Below, one piece after another: positions 1 to 8,809 of a DNA stretch of 64,000 bases (positions within the stretch are counted from its first letter, which is position 1; the number at the start of each line of letters is the position of its first letter). The position numbers and the translations under genes were made by a program. The stretch is taken from contig CAWAXW010000006.1 of assembly GCA_963786155.1 (NCBI GenBank), positions 372,001-436,000 on the forward strand. Direction: 5' to 3'. Source of the DNA: CAWAXW01 sp963786155. Its GTDB lineage: Bacteria; Actinomycetota; CADDZG01; WHSQ01. The notes below the pieces were generated by a model that was not told the DNA's origin, searched no databases, and saw only the letters and a program-made list of their open reading frames with translations.

Positions 1-1565
1 ACGCCTGCATTCGAGGCGGGTCACATGCCCAACCTCAAGGGCTTGTTCGAGCGCGGAGCCTCGGGCGAGCTGACGTCCACGGTTCCGCCGTACACGCCGC
101 CGGGATGGACCTCGATCTTCACCGGCGTCAATCCCGGTAAGCATGGGATCTTCGGCTTCACGCTTGGGAACGTGCAGCGCAAGGGCGGATTGGTGCGCCT
201 CGATCGAGTCAAGGCGCCCGCCCTTTGGAACGCGGCCAATGCACAGGGCGCTCGTGTCGGCCTGTTCAACATCCCGATGACCTATCCGCCGCCGCCGGTG
301 GACGGATTCTCGGTGTCGGGCATGCTCACTCCCGAGGGCGGCGGGTCGACTCCAGACAATTACACGCATCCCGACTCGCTGGCGAAGAAGATAGCGGACT
401 CGGTCGGTGCCTACGAGATCGACATCGAGGTCGACTACGACGAGGACTGGCGCTCGACCGCGATCATCGAACGCCTCTCTCGCAACGTCGCGCTGAAGCG
501 CCGTGCGCTGGCGACCCTTCTTCAGGACGACGGCGACCTCCCCCTCCTGTTCGCGGTGATCGAGTCGCCCGACCGGCTCATGCACGCGCACTACAAGTAC
601 ATCGATCCTCGCTGCGAGCACTTCGAACGTCCCGAGGCGTCGGCCATCCGCGATCGGGCCTGGAGCTTCTTCGATGAGATGGACGAGGTCATCGGCGATC
701 TCCTTTCGTGGGCAGGGAACGACGGATACGTGGTGACGATGTCCGATCACGGCTTCGGACCCAAGGAGAAGGTGCTGAACGTCAACCTCGCCTTGAAGGA
801 GTGGGGCATGTTGACCGTGGGCGGCGCGGCCGGCGTGGGACAGGCCCCCGGTCTCCGCAAAGTAGCTCGGAAGGTCAAGGGTGTCGTCCCCAAGACGGTG
901 TGGAAGCGCGCCAAACACGCGGCGCTGGGAAACATCGATTGGAGCAAGACCAGGGCGTTCTCGTCACCCAATCCACAACAGGGCATCTACCTGAACGTGA
1001 AGGGCCGCGAGCCCAACGGGATCGTGGACGATGCCGACTACGAGAGGGTCCGCGACGAGGTCATCGAACGCTTGCATGAGCTGCGCGATCCTCATGACGG
1101 CGAGCCGGTAGTGGATCTGGTCCACAAGCGCGAGGACGTGATGCACGGGCCGGAAGCAAACGATGCACCAGACCTGTTCCCGGTCTGCCGCGATTACACC
1201 TACGAGCTCTCAGAAGGGCTCTTCTCGCCGAGCGTTCTCACCGACTACCGCGACCTGCCGCGCGGGTTCCATCACAGCGCCGGCGTGTACGGGGTGGCCG
1301 GTCCGGACGTAGCGCCGCAGCGCGCTCCACGGCGTCCCTGTACGACATCGCACCGACTTCGCTCTACCTCGCTGGGCTCGCATTGCCCGAGATGGACGGC
1401 AAGGTCCTCAAGGATTGTTTGCCTGCATCGCTCCTGGCGGAACGATCGATCGAGATGCGCGCTATGGATCTACCGTTAGCCGGCGAAGGGACCGAGGCGG
1501 CTCCGTACTCAGCAGAGGAAGAAGCCCAGATCGAGGAATCGCTCCGCAACCTGGGGTACTTGTAG
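1..1565 (+). CDS. Alkaline-phosphatase-superfamily phosphodiesterase/nucleotide pyrophosphatase, 5'-truncated, frameshifted
   Basis: Metal-dependent phosphodiesterase or phosphatase of the type I phosphodiesterase/nucleotide pyrophosphatase group; substrate unknown. The frame is open from base 1 and the ATG at 25 aligns with an internal Met of the paralog at 5412-7016, so the true start lies before the window. Visible motifs are PPGWTSIFTG (its Thr is the likely nucleophile), the metal-binding MSDHGFG near base 740, and HHSAGV near base 1270. The reading frame breaks near 1315-1325: the conserved tail, including DIAPTSLYLAG and the final EEAQIEESLRNLGYL, continues in another frame to a stop at 1563-1565. 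The shift equals minus one or plus two bases in a GC-dinucleotide stretch. The last 15 residues closely match the end of the paralog, which supports the reconstruction. Confidence 0.85.
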
Positions 1566-2069
1566 AGGAACGTTCCATTGGGACGGCAAGAAGTCCAGAG
1601 CGGCTTGGGAAGGAGGTCACTGTTCTTGGGGGAACAGAGCGCCACTCTGGGCTCCCTGCTCGACCCTTCCCAAGCTTAGACGCTCACGATCGGTCCCTGG
1701 GTAACTAAATCGTCGTATATCACCCCCGAATCTAAGAATTCTGATTCCAGCACCAAGAGATCGAATGAATTTAATCTTCTGGGACTAACGCGTTCGGGCT
1801 CTTTAGGAGTAGGTTGTTCATGGGTCCGATGCGGGTTCTGTAATGAGCCTGCACGGACGTCCGTTAATTGCAGAGGCGGCCAAACCCGAGGGTGCAGACC
1901 CCGCTCTTCGGTGAGGATCCATTTGCATCTGGGATTCCATGCCCACCGAAGTTGGCAACGGCGCCATCGTTTCTCGCGTCTCTTTGATCTAGTTCAGGCG
2001 TAGCGACGCGCTCGCGAGCACCGTCTCGCGGCATCATCGGTGTGCCTCCTTTTGAAGGGCGGCGAGACC
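1566..2069. other. Intergenic region, 504 bp, upstream of the ANTAR gene pair
   Basis: No credible gene is seen here. The stretch holds a branched inverted-repeat element (1603-1675, listed separately), a perfect 10-bp palindrome CGGACGTCCG at 1854-1863 that could be an operator, and an AT-richer patch around 1700-1760. I could not assign a promoter with confidence. A leftward open frame over 1864-2187 lacks any recognisable protein family and overlaps the start of the ANTAR gene, so I did not call it. Confidence 0.6.
1603..1675 (+). ncRNA. Candidate structured RNA: three-way junction of nested inverted repeats
   Basis: An 11-bp perfect inverted repeat, GCTTGGGAAGG at 1603-1613 and CCTTCCCAAGC at 1665-1675, encloses two smaller hairpins. 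The first is CTGTTC/GAACAG (1620-1625, 1632-1637) around a six-base loop TTGGGG. The second pairs AGC 1638-1640 with GCT 1651-1653 and CC 1642-1643 with GG 1649-1650. It starts 38 nt after the phosphodiesterase stop and lies about 395 nt before the first GAF-ANTAR gene. There is no T-tract after it, so it is a poor intrinsic terminator. ANTAR domains are known to bind paired six-base-loop hairpins, but the usual A at loop position 1 is missing in the first loop. No known family was recognised. Confidence 0.35.
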
Positions 2070-2804
2070 GTGACCGAACAGTTACCGGACGAGATGCTTG
2101 AAGCACTCGAGCGTCTTTCCGGCGTGCTCCTCTCGGAAGAGTCGCTGGACGCCGTGTTGAATCTGGTCGTTCAGCAAGCGGAAGCAACCATCCCTGCCGC
2201 CGACGCGGTCAGCGTCTCGATCGTTCGCGACGGACGCGTGCAGACCGCCGCATACAGCGACGATCTCGCGATGGAAGCCGACGAGGTTCAGTACTCCAAC
2301 GACGACGGCCCCTGCGTCGATGCCATCCGATCCGGGTCGATCAATAGCGTTCCTTCGATGCGCGCAGAACAGCGCTGGCCCCCCTACGTAGTGGGAGCCA
2401 TGGCCAAAGGCGTGGGGAGCTCGCTTTCGTTGCCGCTCATGGTCCGGGACGACGTGATCGGAGCACTCAACATGTACGCGCGCCGTGAAGGCGCTTTCCA
2501 AAATGGGGAGAACCACATCGCCACCAAGTTCGCCAATCAGGCTTCGATCCTTCTGGCCAACGCTGTCGCCTACATGACGAAAGACCAGCTGGCGGACCAG
2601 TTGCAGGAGGCTCTGAAGTCGCGCGAGGCCATCGGAAAAGCGATCGGCATCCTCATGGAGCGTGAGGGCATCGGGGAAGAAGACGCTTTCGGGATGCTGC
2701 GCTCGGCTTCACAGCACAGCAACATTAAGCTGAGAGAGATCGCCAGCGAGGTGGTCGGGCGCGGGAGCAGCCGAAATAGGGAGCCGAAGAGCGACGAGAA
2801 TTGA
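2070..2804 (+). CDS. GAF-ANTAR RNA-binding transcription antitermination regulator
   Basis: Cytoplasmic regulator of 244 residues. Residues about 15-165 form a GAF sensor domain (ADAVSVSIV, DDGPCVDAIRSG, SSLSLPLMV, IGALNMYAR), and residues about 185-235 form a complete ANTAR domain (EAIGKAIGILMEREGIGEEDA followed by the third helix, NIKLREIASEVV). ANTAR domains bind RNA hairpins and prevent premature termination. I chose the GTG at 2070 because the downstream paralog starts at the equivalent MTEQLP and a purine-rich GAAGGGCGG precedes it; the in-frame start at 2040 would add ten unconserved residues. It is a tandem duplicate of the next gene, 36 bp downstream. The sensed ligand cannot be inferred. 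Confidence 0.9.
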   Translation: MTEQLPDEMLEALERLSGVLLSEESLDAVLNLVVQQAEATIPAADAVSVSIVRDGRVQTAAYSDDLAMEADEVQYSNDDGPCVDAIRSGSINSVPSMRAEQRWPPYVVGAMAKGVGSSLSLPLMVRDDVIGALNMYARREGAFQNGENHIATKFANQASILLANAVAYMTKDQLADQLQEALKSREAIGKAIGILMEREGIGEEDAFGMLRSASQHSNIKLREIASEVVGRGSSRNREPKSDEN

Positions 2805-2840
2805 GCCTGGGATTTTCATGCCCCACCTAAGGTGGAGACC

Positions 2841-3494
2841 ATGACCGAACAGTTGCCTGAGGAGGTGCTCGAATCTCTTGAGCGTCTTTCTGGTGTGCTT
2901 CTCTCGGAGGAATCACTCGACGCGGTCATGAATCTGGTCGTCAAACAGGCGGACGCGACGATTCCGGCGGCGGATGCGGTCAGCGTATTCATCGTTAGTG
3001 ACTCGAACGTTCGAACGGCGGCGTATAGCGCCGACCTCGCGAAGGACGCAGACGACATCCAATTATCCGAGGACGATGGTCCTTGTATCGATGCCATACG
3101 GACCGGCGCTATCAACCGGATCCCCTCTATGCGGGAGGAAGCCCGCTGGCCCGCATACGTACCAGGAGCAACAGCGAGAGGGATCGCAAGCTCTCTGTCC
3201 TTGCCATTGAGCGTGGGTGGTGATTCGCATGGGGCACTCAATCTCTATTCCAGGTCGGAGGGCGCGTTCGCAGACGGAGCTGGTGACCTCGCAGTCACGT
3301 TCGCTGCCCAAGCTTCGATCCTCCTGGCGAACGCCTTTGGCCATATGAGTAAGGACCATGCGGCCGACCAGCTCAAGCAGGCCCTCAAGTCACAAGAAAC
3401 GATCGGGAAAGCGATCGGGATCCTCATGGAGCATGACGGGATCGGGGAGGAAGAGGCTTCCGAGATTATGCGGTCCCGGCAAGAGAAGGGCTGA
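2841..3494 (+). CDS. GAF-domain regulator with C-terminally truncated ANTAR domain
   Basis: A paralog of the preceding gene, 217 residues from the ATG at 2841, which has AAGGTGG eight bases upstream. The GAF region is closely similar (SGVLLSEESLDAVMNLVV, EDDGPCIDAIRTG, SSLSLPLSV). The ANTAR part begins normally (ETIGKAIGILMEHDGIGEEEA) but stops after EIMRSRQEKG, so the last helix present in the upstream copy is missing. The alternative frames after the stop do not encode the missing helix, so this looks like a true truncation rather than a frameshift. It may sense the same signal with weakened or altered RNA binding, or act by dimerising with the full-length copy; both ideas are inference. 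Confidence 0.85.
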   Translation: MTEQLPEEVLESLERLSGVLLSEESLDAVMNLVVKQADATIPAADAVSVFIVSDSNVRTAAYSADLAKDADDIQLSEDDGPCIDAIRTGAINRIPSMREEARWPAYVPGATARGIASSLSLPLSVGGDSHGALNLYSRSEGAFADGAGDLAVTFAAQASILLANAFGHMSKDHAADQLKQALKSQETIGKAIGILMEHDGIGEEEASEIMRSRQEKG

Positions 3495-3499
3495 TCGAC

Positions 3500-3874
3500 T
3501 CAGGCTTGCTTGGCTGCCTCGAGGTTGTCGACCGCGACGATCAATTCGCTCTCTCCCTGACCCCGGCGCGCCACGTAAGCAGACGAGATAGCTACTCCGG
3601 CCGCTTCGAGCTTGCGGCAGTACTTGCCGAGCTCTCCGGGCGCATCATCGAGGGTCACGCTTAGGACCGGACGCGCTTCGATCTTGTAGCCCTGTTCCGC
3701 TAGGACCGCCGCCGCATCCTCGCCGTCCTCGCAGACAAGGTGGACGACGCCTCTACCGTTGTAGGCCGTGGCGCAGAGGGTTGCGATGTTGACACCCTCG
3801 CGCCCGAGGATCTCACCGAGTTCGGCCAGGGCACCCGGCGCATCGTCGACGACGACGGTGATCTCTTCGAGCAT
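3500..3874 (-). CDS. Tandem ACT-domain protein
   Basis: Small cytoplasmic protein of 124 residues made almost entirely of two ACT domains: residues 1-65 (EEITVVVDDAPGALAELGEIL) and 70-120 (VLSVTLDDAPGELGKYCRKL). ACT domains bind amino acids or other small ligands and usually regulate a partner enzyme. No catalytic domain is attached, so a stand-alone ligand sensor is likely. The gene converges with the second GAF-ANTAR gene, with five bases between the two stop codons, and it precedes the sugar-transferase operon on the same strand only at a distance. The partner cannot be named from context. Confidence 0.8.
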   Translation of the reverse strand: MLEEITVVVDDAPGALAELGEILGREGVNIATLCATAYNGRGVVHLVCEDGEDAAAVLAEQGYKIEARPVLSVTLDDAPGELGKYCRKLEAAGVAISSAYVARRGQGESELIVAVDNLEAAKQA

Positions 3875-3939
3875 GGGCCAACATTACTGCCGTGCTCGGT
3901 TGCTGCGCCAGAGGTAATGTGAAAACAAGCAAGCTATGA

Positions 3940-5398
3940 TCAATGCGCCCCTTCGGCGCTGAAGACCGCGCGCAACGTTCGCCAGAGGATCCAGAGATCC
4001 AGGCCGAGCGACCAGTTCTGGATGTAGAAGAGGTCGTAGCGAACGTAGTCGGTGAAGCTCGTTTCCGCCCGGCCGCTTACCTGCCATAGCCCCGTTATCC
4101 CCGGCTTGACCATCAATCGGTTGCGGATCCAATCGTCGTACTGCTCGACCTCGCTTGGCAACGCGGGCCGAGGACCGACGAGGCTCATCTCACCGCGCAG
4201 GACGTTCCATAGCTGCGGCAACTCGTCGAGCGAGTACCTGCGCATCCAAGTGCCGGGCTTCGTAACGCGGGGATCGTCCTTCAGCTTGAACAACAGTCCG
4301 GGTCCTTCGGACAGGTGCTCGAGCTCCGCCCGGCGCTCCTCTGCATCCTCGTACATGGTGCGGAACTTGCAGACCTTGAACAGCTCACCTTCGCGCCCGA
4401 CGCGGGTTTGCACGAACATCGCGCCGCCGGGGGAGTCGCGCTTGATCCGGATCGCGAGGAAGCCCAGCAGAGGAGACAACAGCAAGAGTCCCAGGCCAGA
4501 CAAGAACACGTCGATCGTTCGCTTGATCGTTCGCTGGATCCGGTCCATGCCGGTTCTGCGCACGTAGAGAAGCGGCACTCCTGCCACCGACTGGATCGAG
4601 ACGCGCGACGCGAGCAGATCGATGGTGCCGGATGTGATCTGCAAGTCGACGTCGACGCTCTGCAGTTCCCAGAACATCCGGTTCAGCTTGGCAGCGTCGA
4701 AGGCCGACGCGGCGACCAACACGAGCCCAGCTCTTTTAGCCTCGATGATGTCGCGCAGCTCGGAGGTCGGTCCCAGGACCTGGTGACCCCCCGCGACCTC
4801 CTGTCCTCGGGGGGTCTCGTCGTCTACGAATCCGATGATCTTGTAGCCGAGCCACGCTTCCCGCTCCAAAGTACGCGTGACCGTGCGAGCCTCGTGATTC
4901 GCGCCGAGGACGATCGTCCGCGTCGTGTCGCCGCCGCGGCGCCTGAGGAAATGAAGCGTCTTCCTGACCAGCAACCGCTCGCCGCCAACGACGACGAGGC
5001 TGGAGATCAGAGAGATGAATATCCATGACGCGCGCGAGCTGCAACTCGAATAGCGAGTCCGCCAAGACGATGAGCACGATCCCGGCGATGACTCCGTGGA
5101 AGACCTGTTTGAACTCGTTGATCGGCCCGAGGACCTGACGCGGCTCGTACAAGCCGTAGAGCCAGAAAAGGATCAGCATCACGGGCGTCATCAGCACCGT
5201 CAGCACGGTGTAGTCGACCGTTTTCGCCGGCTGGCCGGTCATGAGCTCGAACCGGATGATCGAGGCGATGAAGAAGGACGCCGACACCGCCATGCCGTCC
5301 GCGACCACTCGCAGAGCGATCCGCTTGGCGCTGCGGCGCTGCAAGGGTTTGCGGGCCGGGGTCCTCTCCGGCTCGATCTTGGTGGCGGTCTGGGCCAA
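3940..5398 (-). CDS. Polyprenyl-phosphate sugar-1-phosphate transferase (WbaP/PssY type), one frameshift
   Basis: Membrane enzyme expected to start a surface glycan by moving a sugar-1-phosphate from an NDP-sugar to undecaprenyl phosphate. The N-terminal part, from the ATG at 5398, has several hydrophobic segments (ADGMAVSASFFIASIIRFEL and TVLTVLMTPVMLILFWLYGL). A Rossmann-like CoA-binding domain follows (RTIVLGANHEARTVTRTLER), then the bacterial sugar-transferase domain with a membrane re-entry helix, TRVGREGELF, KFRTM and DELPQLWNVLRGEMSLVGPR. The frame changes near 5021 (MDI-ISLISS); removing one base restores a continuous protein of about 485 residues. It is the last gene of the leftward operon, 14 bp after the phosphodiesterase. 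Confidence 0.88.
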
Positions 5399-5411
5399 TA
5401 TCTCTCCCGGG

Positions 5412-7016
5412 CTAGAGGTAGCCGAGCCCCCTGAGGGATTCCTCGATCGCCGCTTCCTCCTCCTCGGAGTAAGGCGAGCTCTCGTCCCTGGCTGTCGATG
5501 ATAGGGCGGGCATGGTCTGAACGGGCCGATCCCGAAGCCGATCGGGCGAGATTGCGCCCGTCAGCACGTCTCCATCGAGCCCGTCCGGGACGCCGAGCCC
5601 GGCAAGATAGAGCAGCGTGGGCGACACGTCCCAGACCCGGCCGTCCACAGTCCCCGGCGCGATCTCCGGCCCGGCGACGATCACGACCCCATCCGGATGG
5701 TGCACCCCCCGCGGCAGGTGCGTCACGTCGGTGAACGGGTCCTTGTGGAAGATCTCGTCGTCAAGCTCGAAGCGATGATTGCGCAGCACCGGCATGAGGT
5801 CGGGCGCCCCCTCCAGAGCATTACCGTGAAAAACGTCTTCCGCCCGGTGCACGACGTCGGTCACGGGTGCTCCGTCGGGGCCCTTCAGCTCGGTTAGTCG
5901 AGCGGTGATCTCGTCCTTCAGCTCTTCCAGCCGTCCCGCCGGTACGCACCCCAGTCGCTCGCGGCCCTCGAGGTTGATGAAGATCCCTTGTTGCGGGATG
6001 GGAGAGGCGAACGCTTGGGTATTGGCCCAGTCGATCGCCCCGAACGTCTTGCCTTTTGCGGCGCGGGCCGTCTTGGCCGGCAGCACCTTCTTGGCAAGCG
6101 GCACGAGCTTGCGCGCGGCGGAAGTCTGCATCGCACGCGCCGCCGATTTGAGCTTGAGGTATCCCCACTGCTCCAGCAAAGCGTTCGTGTGCACGCTTAA
6201 TTCCCACGCGGTGAAGCCATGATCCGAGCAAACGACGACCCCGCCATCTGATCCCGCGTAGTCGTCGAGCAATCCGACGATCCGGTCCATCGCCGCGAAG
6301 CAATCGTGCACCCGCGGCCGGATCTCGGAGGCGGCCGGCGAGTCGTAGAGAGGATGCGCCGGGTCCATGTATCCGTAGTAGACGTGCTGCAACCGGTCGG
6401 GCGCTTCGAGAACGCAGAACACAACGGGTGTGTCACCGTCCTCGAGCAGGTGCCCCAAGACCTCGAGCCGTTGGTTCAGGGAGTGGATCATGCGATCGCA
6501 CAGCGAAGAGTCCTTGTAGTCCTGTTCCCAATCGGCATCGACGTTCACCAGGTAATCGGGGGTCCAGGACAGCACTCGTTCTTCGAGCTCGGACGGATAG
6601 ACAAAACCTTTGAGGCGGTCGCCGTAACCCGGCGTCATCATCCCCGAGACCATCCAACCGTCGAGAGGCTGCGGCGGATAGGTCAGCGGAACGTTGTAGA
6701 TGCCGGCCCTGACGCCCTGGGCGTTGCACATCTCCCAGATCGTCGGGGCCTTGACGGCGCCCGCGTGTGCGAGCTCCTGGCGCTCCCACTGCGCGTTGCC
6801 TCGCACGAAGCCGTAGATGCCGTGACGACCGGGGTTCACGCCGGTGATGGCCGAGGTCCAAGCCGGTGGCGTATATGTCGGCACGGTTGATGCGAGCGTC
6901 CCCCACGCCCCGCGCTCTTTCAGCGCCCCCAGCCGAGGCATGACGCCCTTCTCGATCATCGGGTCGAGCAGATGCCACGCAACGCCGTCGAGACCGATGA
7001 CCGCTGCCTTCTTCAT
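5412..7016 (-). CDS. Alkaline-phosphatase-superfamily phosphodiesterase
   Basis: Intact paralog (534 residues) of the gene at the left edge. The N-terminus AAVIGLDG carries the first metal-binding Asp (D10); PAWTSAITG supplies the likely nucleophile T54; VVCSDHGFTAWE gives the second metal site and GVHHPDGVV near residue 445 a further ligand. It ends with the tail EEEAAIEESLRGLGYL shared with the left-edge copy. No signal peptide or membrane segment is apparent, so it probably acts in the cytoplasm. It sits between the glycerol-1-phosphate dehydrogenase-like gene (9 bp upstream) and the sugar transferase (13 bp downstream), which suggests a role in turnover of nucleotide-activated or phosphorylated polymer precursors. 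The substrate is not known. Confidence 0.88.
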   Translation of the reverse strand: MKKAAVIGLDGVAWHLLDPMIEKGVMPRLGALKERGAWGTLASTVPTYTPPAWTSAITGVNPGRHGIYGFVRGNAQWERQELAHAGAVKAPTIWEMCNAQGVRAGIYNVPLTYPPQPLDGWMVSGMMTPGYGDRLKGFVYPSELEERVLSWTPDYLVNVDADWEQDYKDSSLCDRMIHSLNQRLEVLGHLLEDGDTPVVFCVLEAPDRLQHVYYGYMDPAHPLYDSPAASEIRPRVHDCFAAMDRIVGLLDDYAGSDGGVVVCSDHGFTAWELSVHTNALLEQWGYLKLKSAARAMQTSAARKLVPLAKKVLPAKTARAAKGKTFGAIDWANTQAFASPIPQQGIFINLEGRERLGCVPAGRLEELKDEITARLTELKGPDGAPVTDVVHRAEDVFHGNALEGAPDLMPVLRNHRFELDDEIFHKDPFTDVTHLPRGVHHPDGVVIVAGPEIAPGTVDGRVWDVSPTLLYLAGLGVPDGLDGDVLTGAISPDRLRDRPVQTMPALSSTARDESSPYSEEEEAAIEESLRGLGYL

Positions 7017-7025
7017 GGGCGCACT

Positions 7026-8072
7026 CTATTTGTCGTCGTCCGTCCAGATGTCGTTCACTAGTGCACGCGCGGACTTCTCGTCGAGGTTCGACTCTTCGAG
7101 GATCGTGAAACGTCCCGGACGTGTGTCGGGGGCCGCCAGCAGAACTTCGACGACCTCGTCGTGGCTCAATCCAAGTGCGCTCGGCGAATCCGGGAGGCCC
7201 AGCGTCCGCAGCCGGGCTCTCAGCCCGCCGGCGTCCTCTCCGTAGAGCGCCGCCGAGAAGATGCAGCCGAAGGCGACCTGCGCCCCGTGCATCGCCCGGC
7301 CCCCGAACAGGAGGTCGATCGCGTGCGAGATCTCGTGTTCCCCACCGGATGCCGGCCGCGACGAGCCGGCGCAGATCATCGCCAAGCCGGACCGGATGAG
7401 GGCATCGGCGAGTGAGCGAGCGAAGGCGGGATCGTTCGCCACGTCCCCGGGATCGGAGCCGAGGAACGGGCTGATGAGCTCGACCGCGTCGACGGAGAGT
7501 CCCCACGCCCGATCATCGGTCTCGGTCAGCCCGCGCTCCGCAGCGAGGGCCCAATCCTTGAGTGCGAAGGGGTTGGCCAGAAGGTCGCCGATCCCGGCCC
7601 GTGCCGACGCTGCGGGTGCCTTGATGAGCGTTGGGAGCGAGATGAACGTCGCACGCGGGGTCACCGCGCCGAGGCTCTGCGTCTTCCCCGACATGTCGGG
7701 CACGACGGCGACCGGCGAGCAGATCCCGTCGTGTGAGAGCTGCGTCGGAACCGCGATGAGGATGAGGCCGGCGCGCGCGGCCGCGAGCTTGCCGAGGTCG
7801 AGGCAGCGTCCTCCACCGATCGCGATCACGGCATCGACTCCGGCTCGATGAGCGCGCGATCCGAGCGTTGCCGCCCACCTCTGGTCGGCGGCCGGCGATG
7901 GGCGCTCGTGACCCAACGGACCCTCCAGATGAGCCGCGAGCGCATCTCCGTGCCCGGAGGCGATGACGAGTGGAGCCTTCGATCCCCACCCCTCCACGCT
8001 CTGGGCGAGGCTCCGAGCGGCCGCATCCTCGTCGCCGGACATGTCGGTGACGAAGACCTCAGGGAACTCCAT
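7026..8072 (-). CDS. sn-Glycerol-1-phosphate dehydrogenase-like, iron-containing alcohol dehydrogenase family (EgsA/AraM group)
   Basis: NAD(P)-dependent, metal-dependent dehydrogenase of 348 residues, expected to reduce a phosphorylated ketone such as dihydroxyacetone phosphate. The nucleotide-binding AIGGGRCLDLGK is at residues 84-95. The family signature SRPASGGEHEISHAID is near 238-253. Likely metal ligands are D163 (GIGDLL), H246 (GGEHEISH) and H262 (AMHGAQ), in the positions used by glycerol-1-phosphate dehydrogenases. Its ATG overlaps the stop of the nucleotidyltransferase gene by one base (TAATG), implying translational coupling. The pairing with a nucleotidyltransferase suggests that the product is activated as an NDP-polyol. 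A different polyol phosphate substrate is equally possible. Confidence 0.78.
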   Translation of the reverse strand: MEFPEVFVTDMSGDEDAAARSLAQSVEGWGSKAPLVIASGHGDALAAHLEGPLGHERPSPAADQRWAATLGSRAHRAGVDAVIAIGGGRCLDLGKLAAARAGLILIAVPTQLSHDGICSPVAVVPDMSGKTQSLGAVTPRATFISLPTLIKAPAASARAGIGDLLANPFALKDWALAAERGLTETDDRAWGLSVDAVELISPFLGSDPGDVANDPAFARSLADALIRSGLAMICAGSSRPASGGEHEISHAIDLLFGGRAMHGAQVAFGCIFSAALYGEDAGGLRARLRTLGLPDSPSALGLSHDEVVEVLLAAPDTRPGRFTILEESNLDEKSARALVNDIWTDDDK

Positions 8073-8809
8073 TAGCTTGGCTGGGGCTGCGCGAGTCGCG
8101 CGAGCACTGCCTCCGCCATGGCTAAGTCGGCAGGAACGTCGACTTCGGCATACTCACCAGTATTGACCGGGGCGGCCCTAGCGACGACTCGATTGAGCAT
8201 CCGCGCGTACACGTCCTCGTAGTAGCGGTGGGTGTCGGCGGTCCACTCGAAATCCGTGGCGATGTCCTGATAGATGCGAAGCGCAGCGTCCCGCAGCACG
8301 GAAACGCCACAGTACTCGCCGTGACTCCGACCGCGTGGAAGGTCTTTGCTTATCCCTCGCACTCGGTTTCCCTCGAGCGACACCCGCATGTCCTCCATGT
8401 CCAGCCGAAGTCGCCGTTCCACCGCCAACACAAGCTCGCCTTCGGTGTCGATGACTCGTTGCAGGACGGCGGGAGCGATCACGATGTCGTTGTTGATCAC
8501 CACGAGGTCGTATCCCGGCGATTGGTCTATAGCGATCCGGACCGAATGGAAGTTGCCCCAGGATGCATAGCGGACGTTCCTAGAGAAGGTCACCTCGCCG
8601 TCCCAGCGCTGCTCGATGGCCTCCTGGAGCCTGGCGGGCTCGAAGCCGGTGATCACCATGAGGTCGGTGATCGAAGCTGCTTTGATCGCGGCCAGCGCGT
8701 GTTCGAGAAGCGTTCCGTGATCGCCGACCTCGATCAGGGCTTTGGGGACTTGGCCACCCATCCGCAGTCCACGCCCCGCCGCAAGCAGGACGGCCCTCAG
8801 CTTTGCCAC
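8072..8809 (-). CDS. NDP-polyol/sugar nucleotidyltransferase (MobA/IspD-like fold)
   Basis: Predicted nucleotidyltransferase of 245 residues. The N-terminal LLAAGRGLRMGGQVPKAL (residues 8-25) is the nucleotide-binding loop with the catalytic Arg and Lys, and VVINNDIVI near 104-112 is the metal-binding strand. The fold group includes CTP:inositol-1-phosphate, CTP:phosphocholine and glycerol-3-phosphate cytidylyltransferase-like enzymes. Coupling to the following glycerol-1-phosphate dehydrogenase-like gene makes a polyol phosphate a reasonable substrate, but nucleotide and substrate specificity cannot be read from the sequence. The gene overlaps the end of the DUF4012 gene by 13 bp, so the operon is very compact. 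Confidence 0.78.
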   Translation of the reverse strand: MAKLRAVLLAAGRGLRMGGQVPKALIEVGDHGTLLEHALAAIKAASITDLMVITGFEPARLQEAIEQRWDGEVTFSRNVRYASWGNFHSVRIAIDQSPGYDLVVINNDIVIAPAVLQRVIDTEGELVLAVERRLRLDMEDMRVSLEGNRVRGISKDLPRGRSHGEYCGVSVLRDAALRIYQDIATDFEWTADTHRYYEDVYARMLNRVVARAAPVNTGEYAEVDVPADLAMAEAVLARLAQPQPS

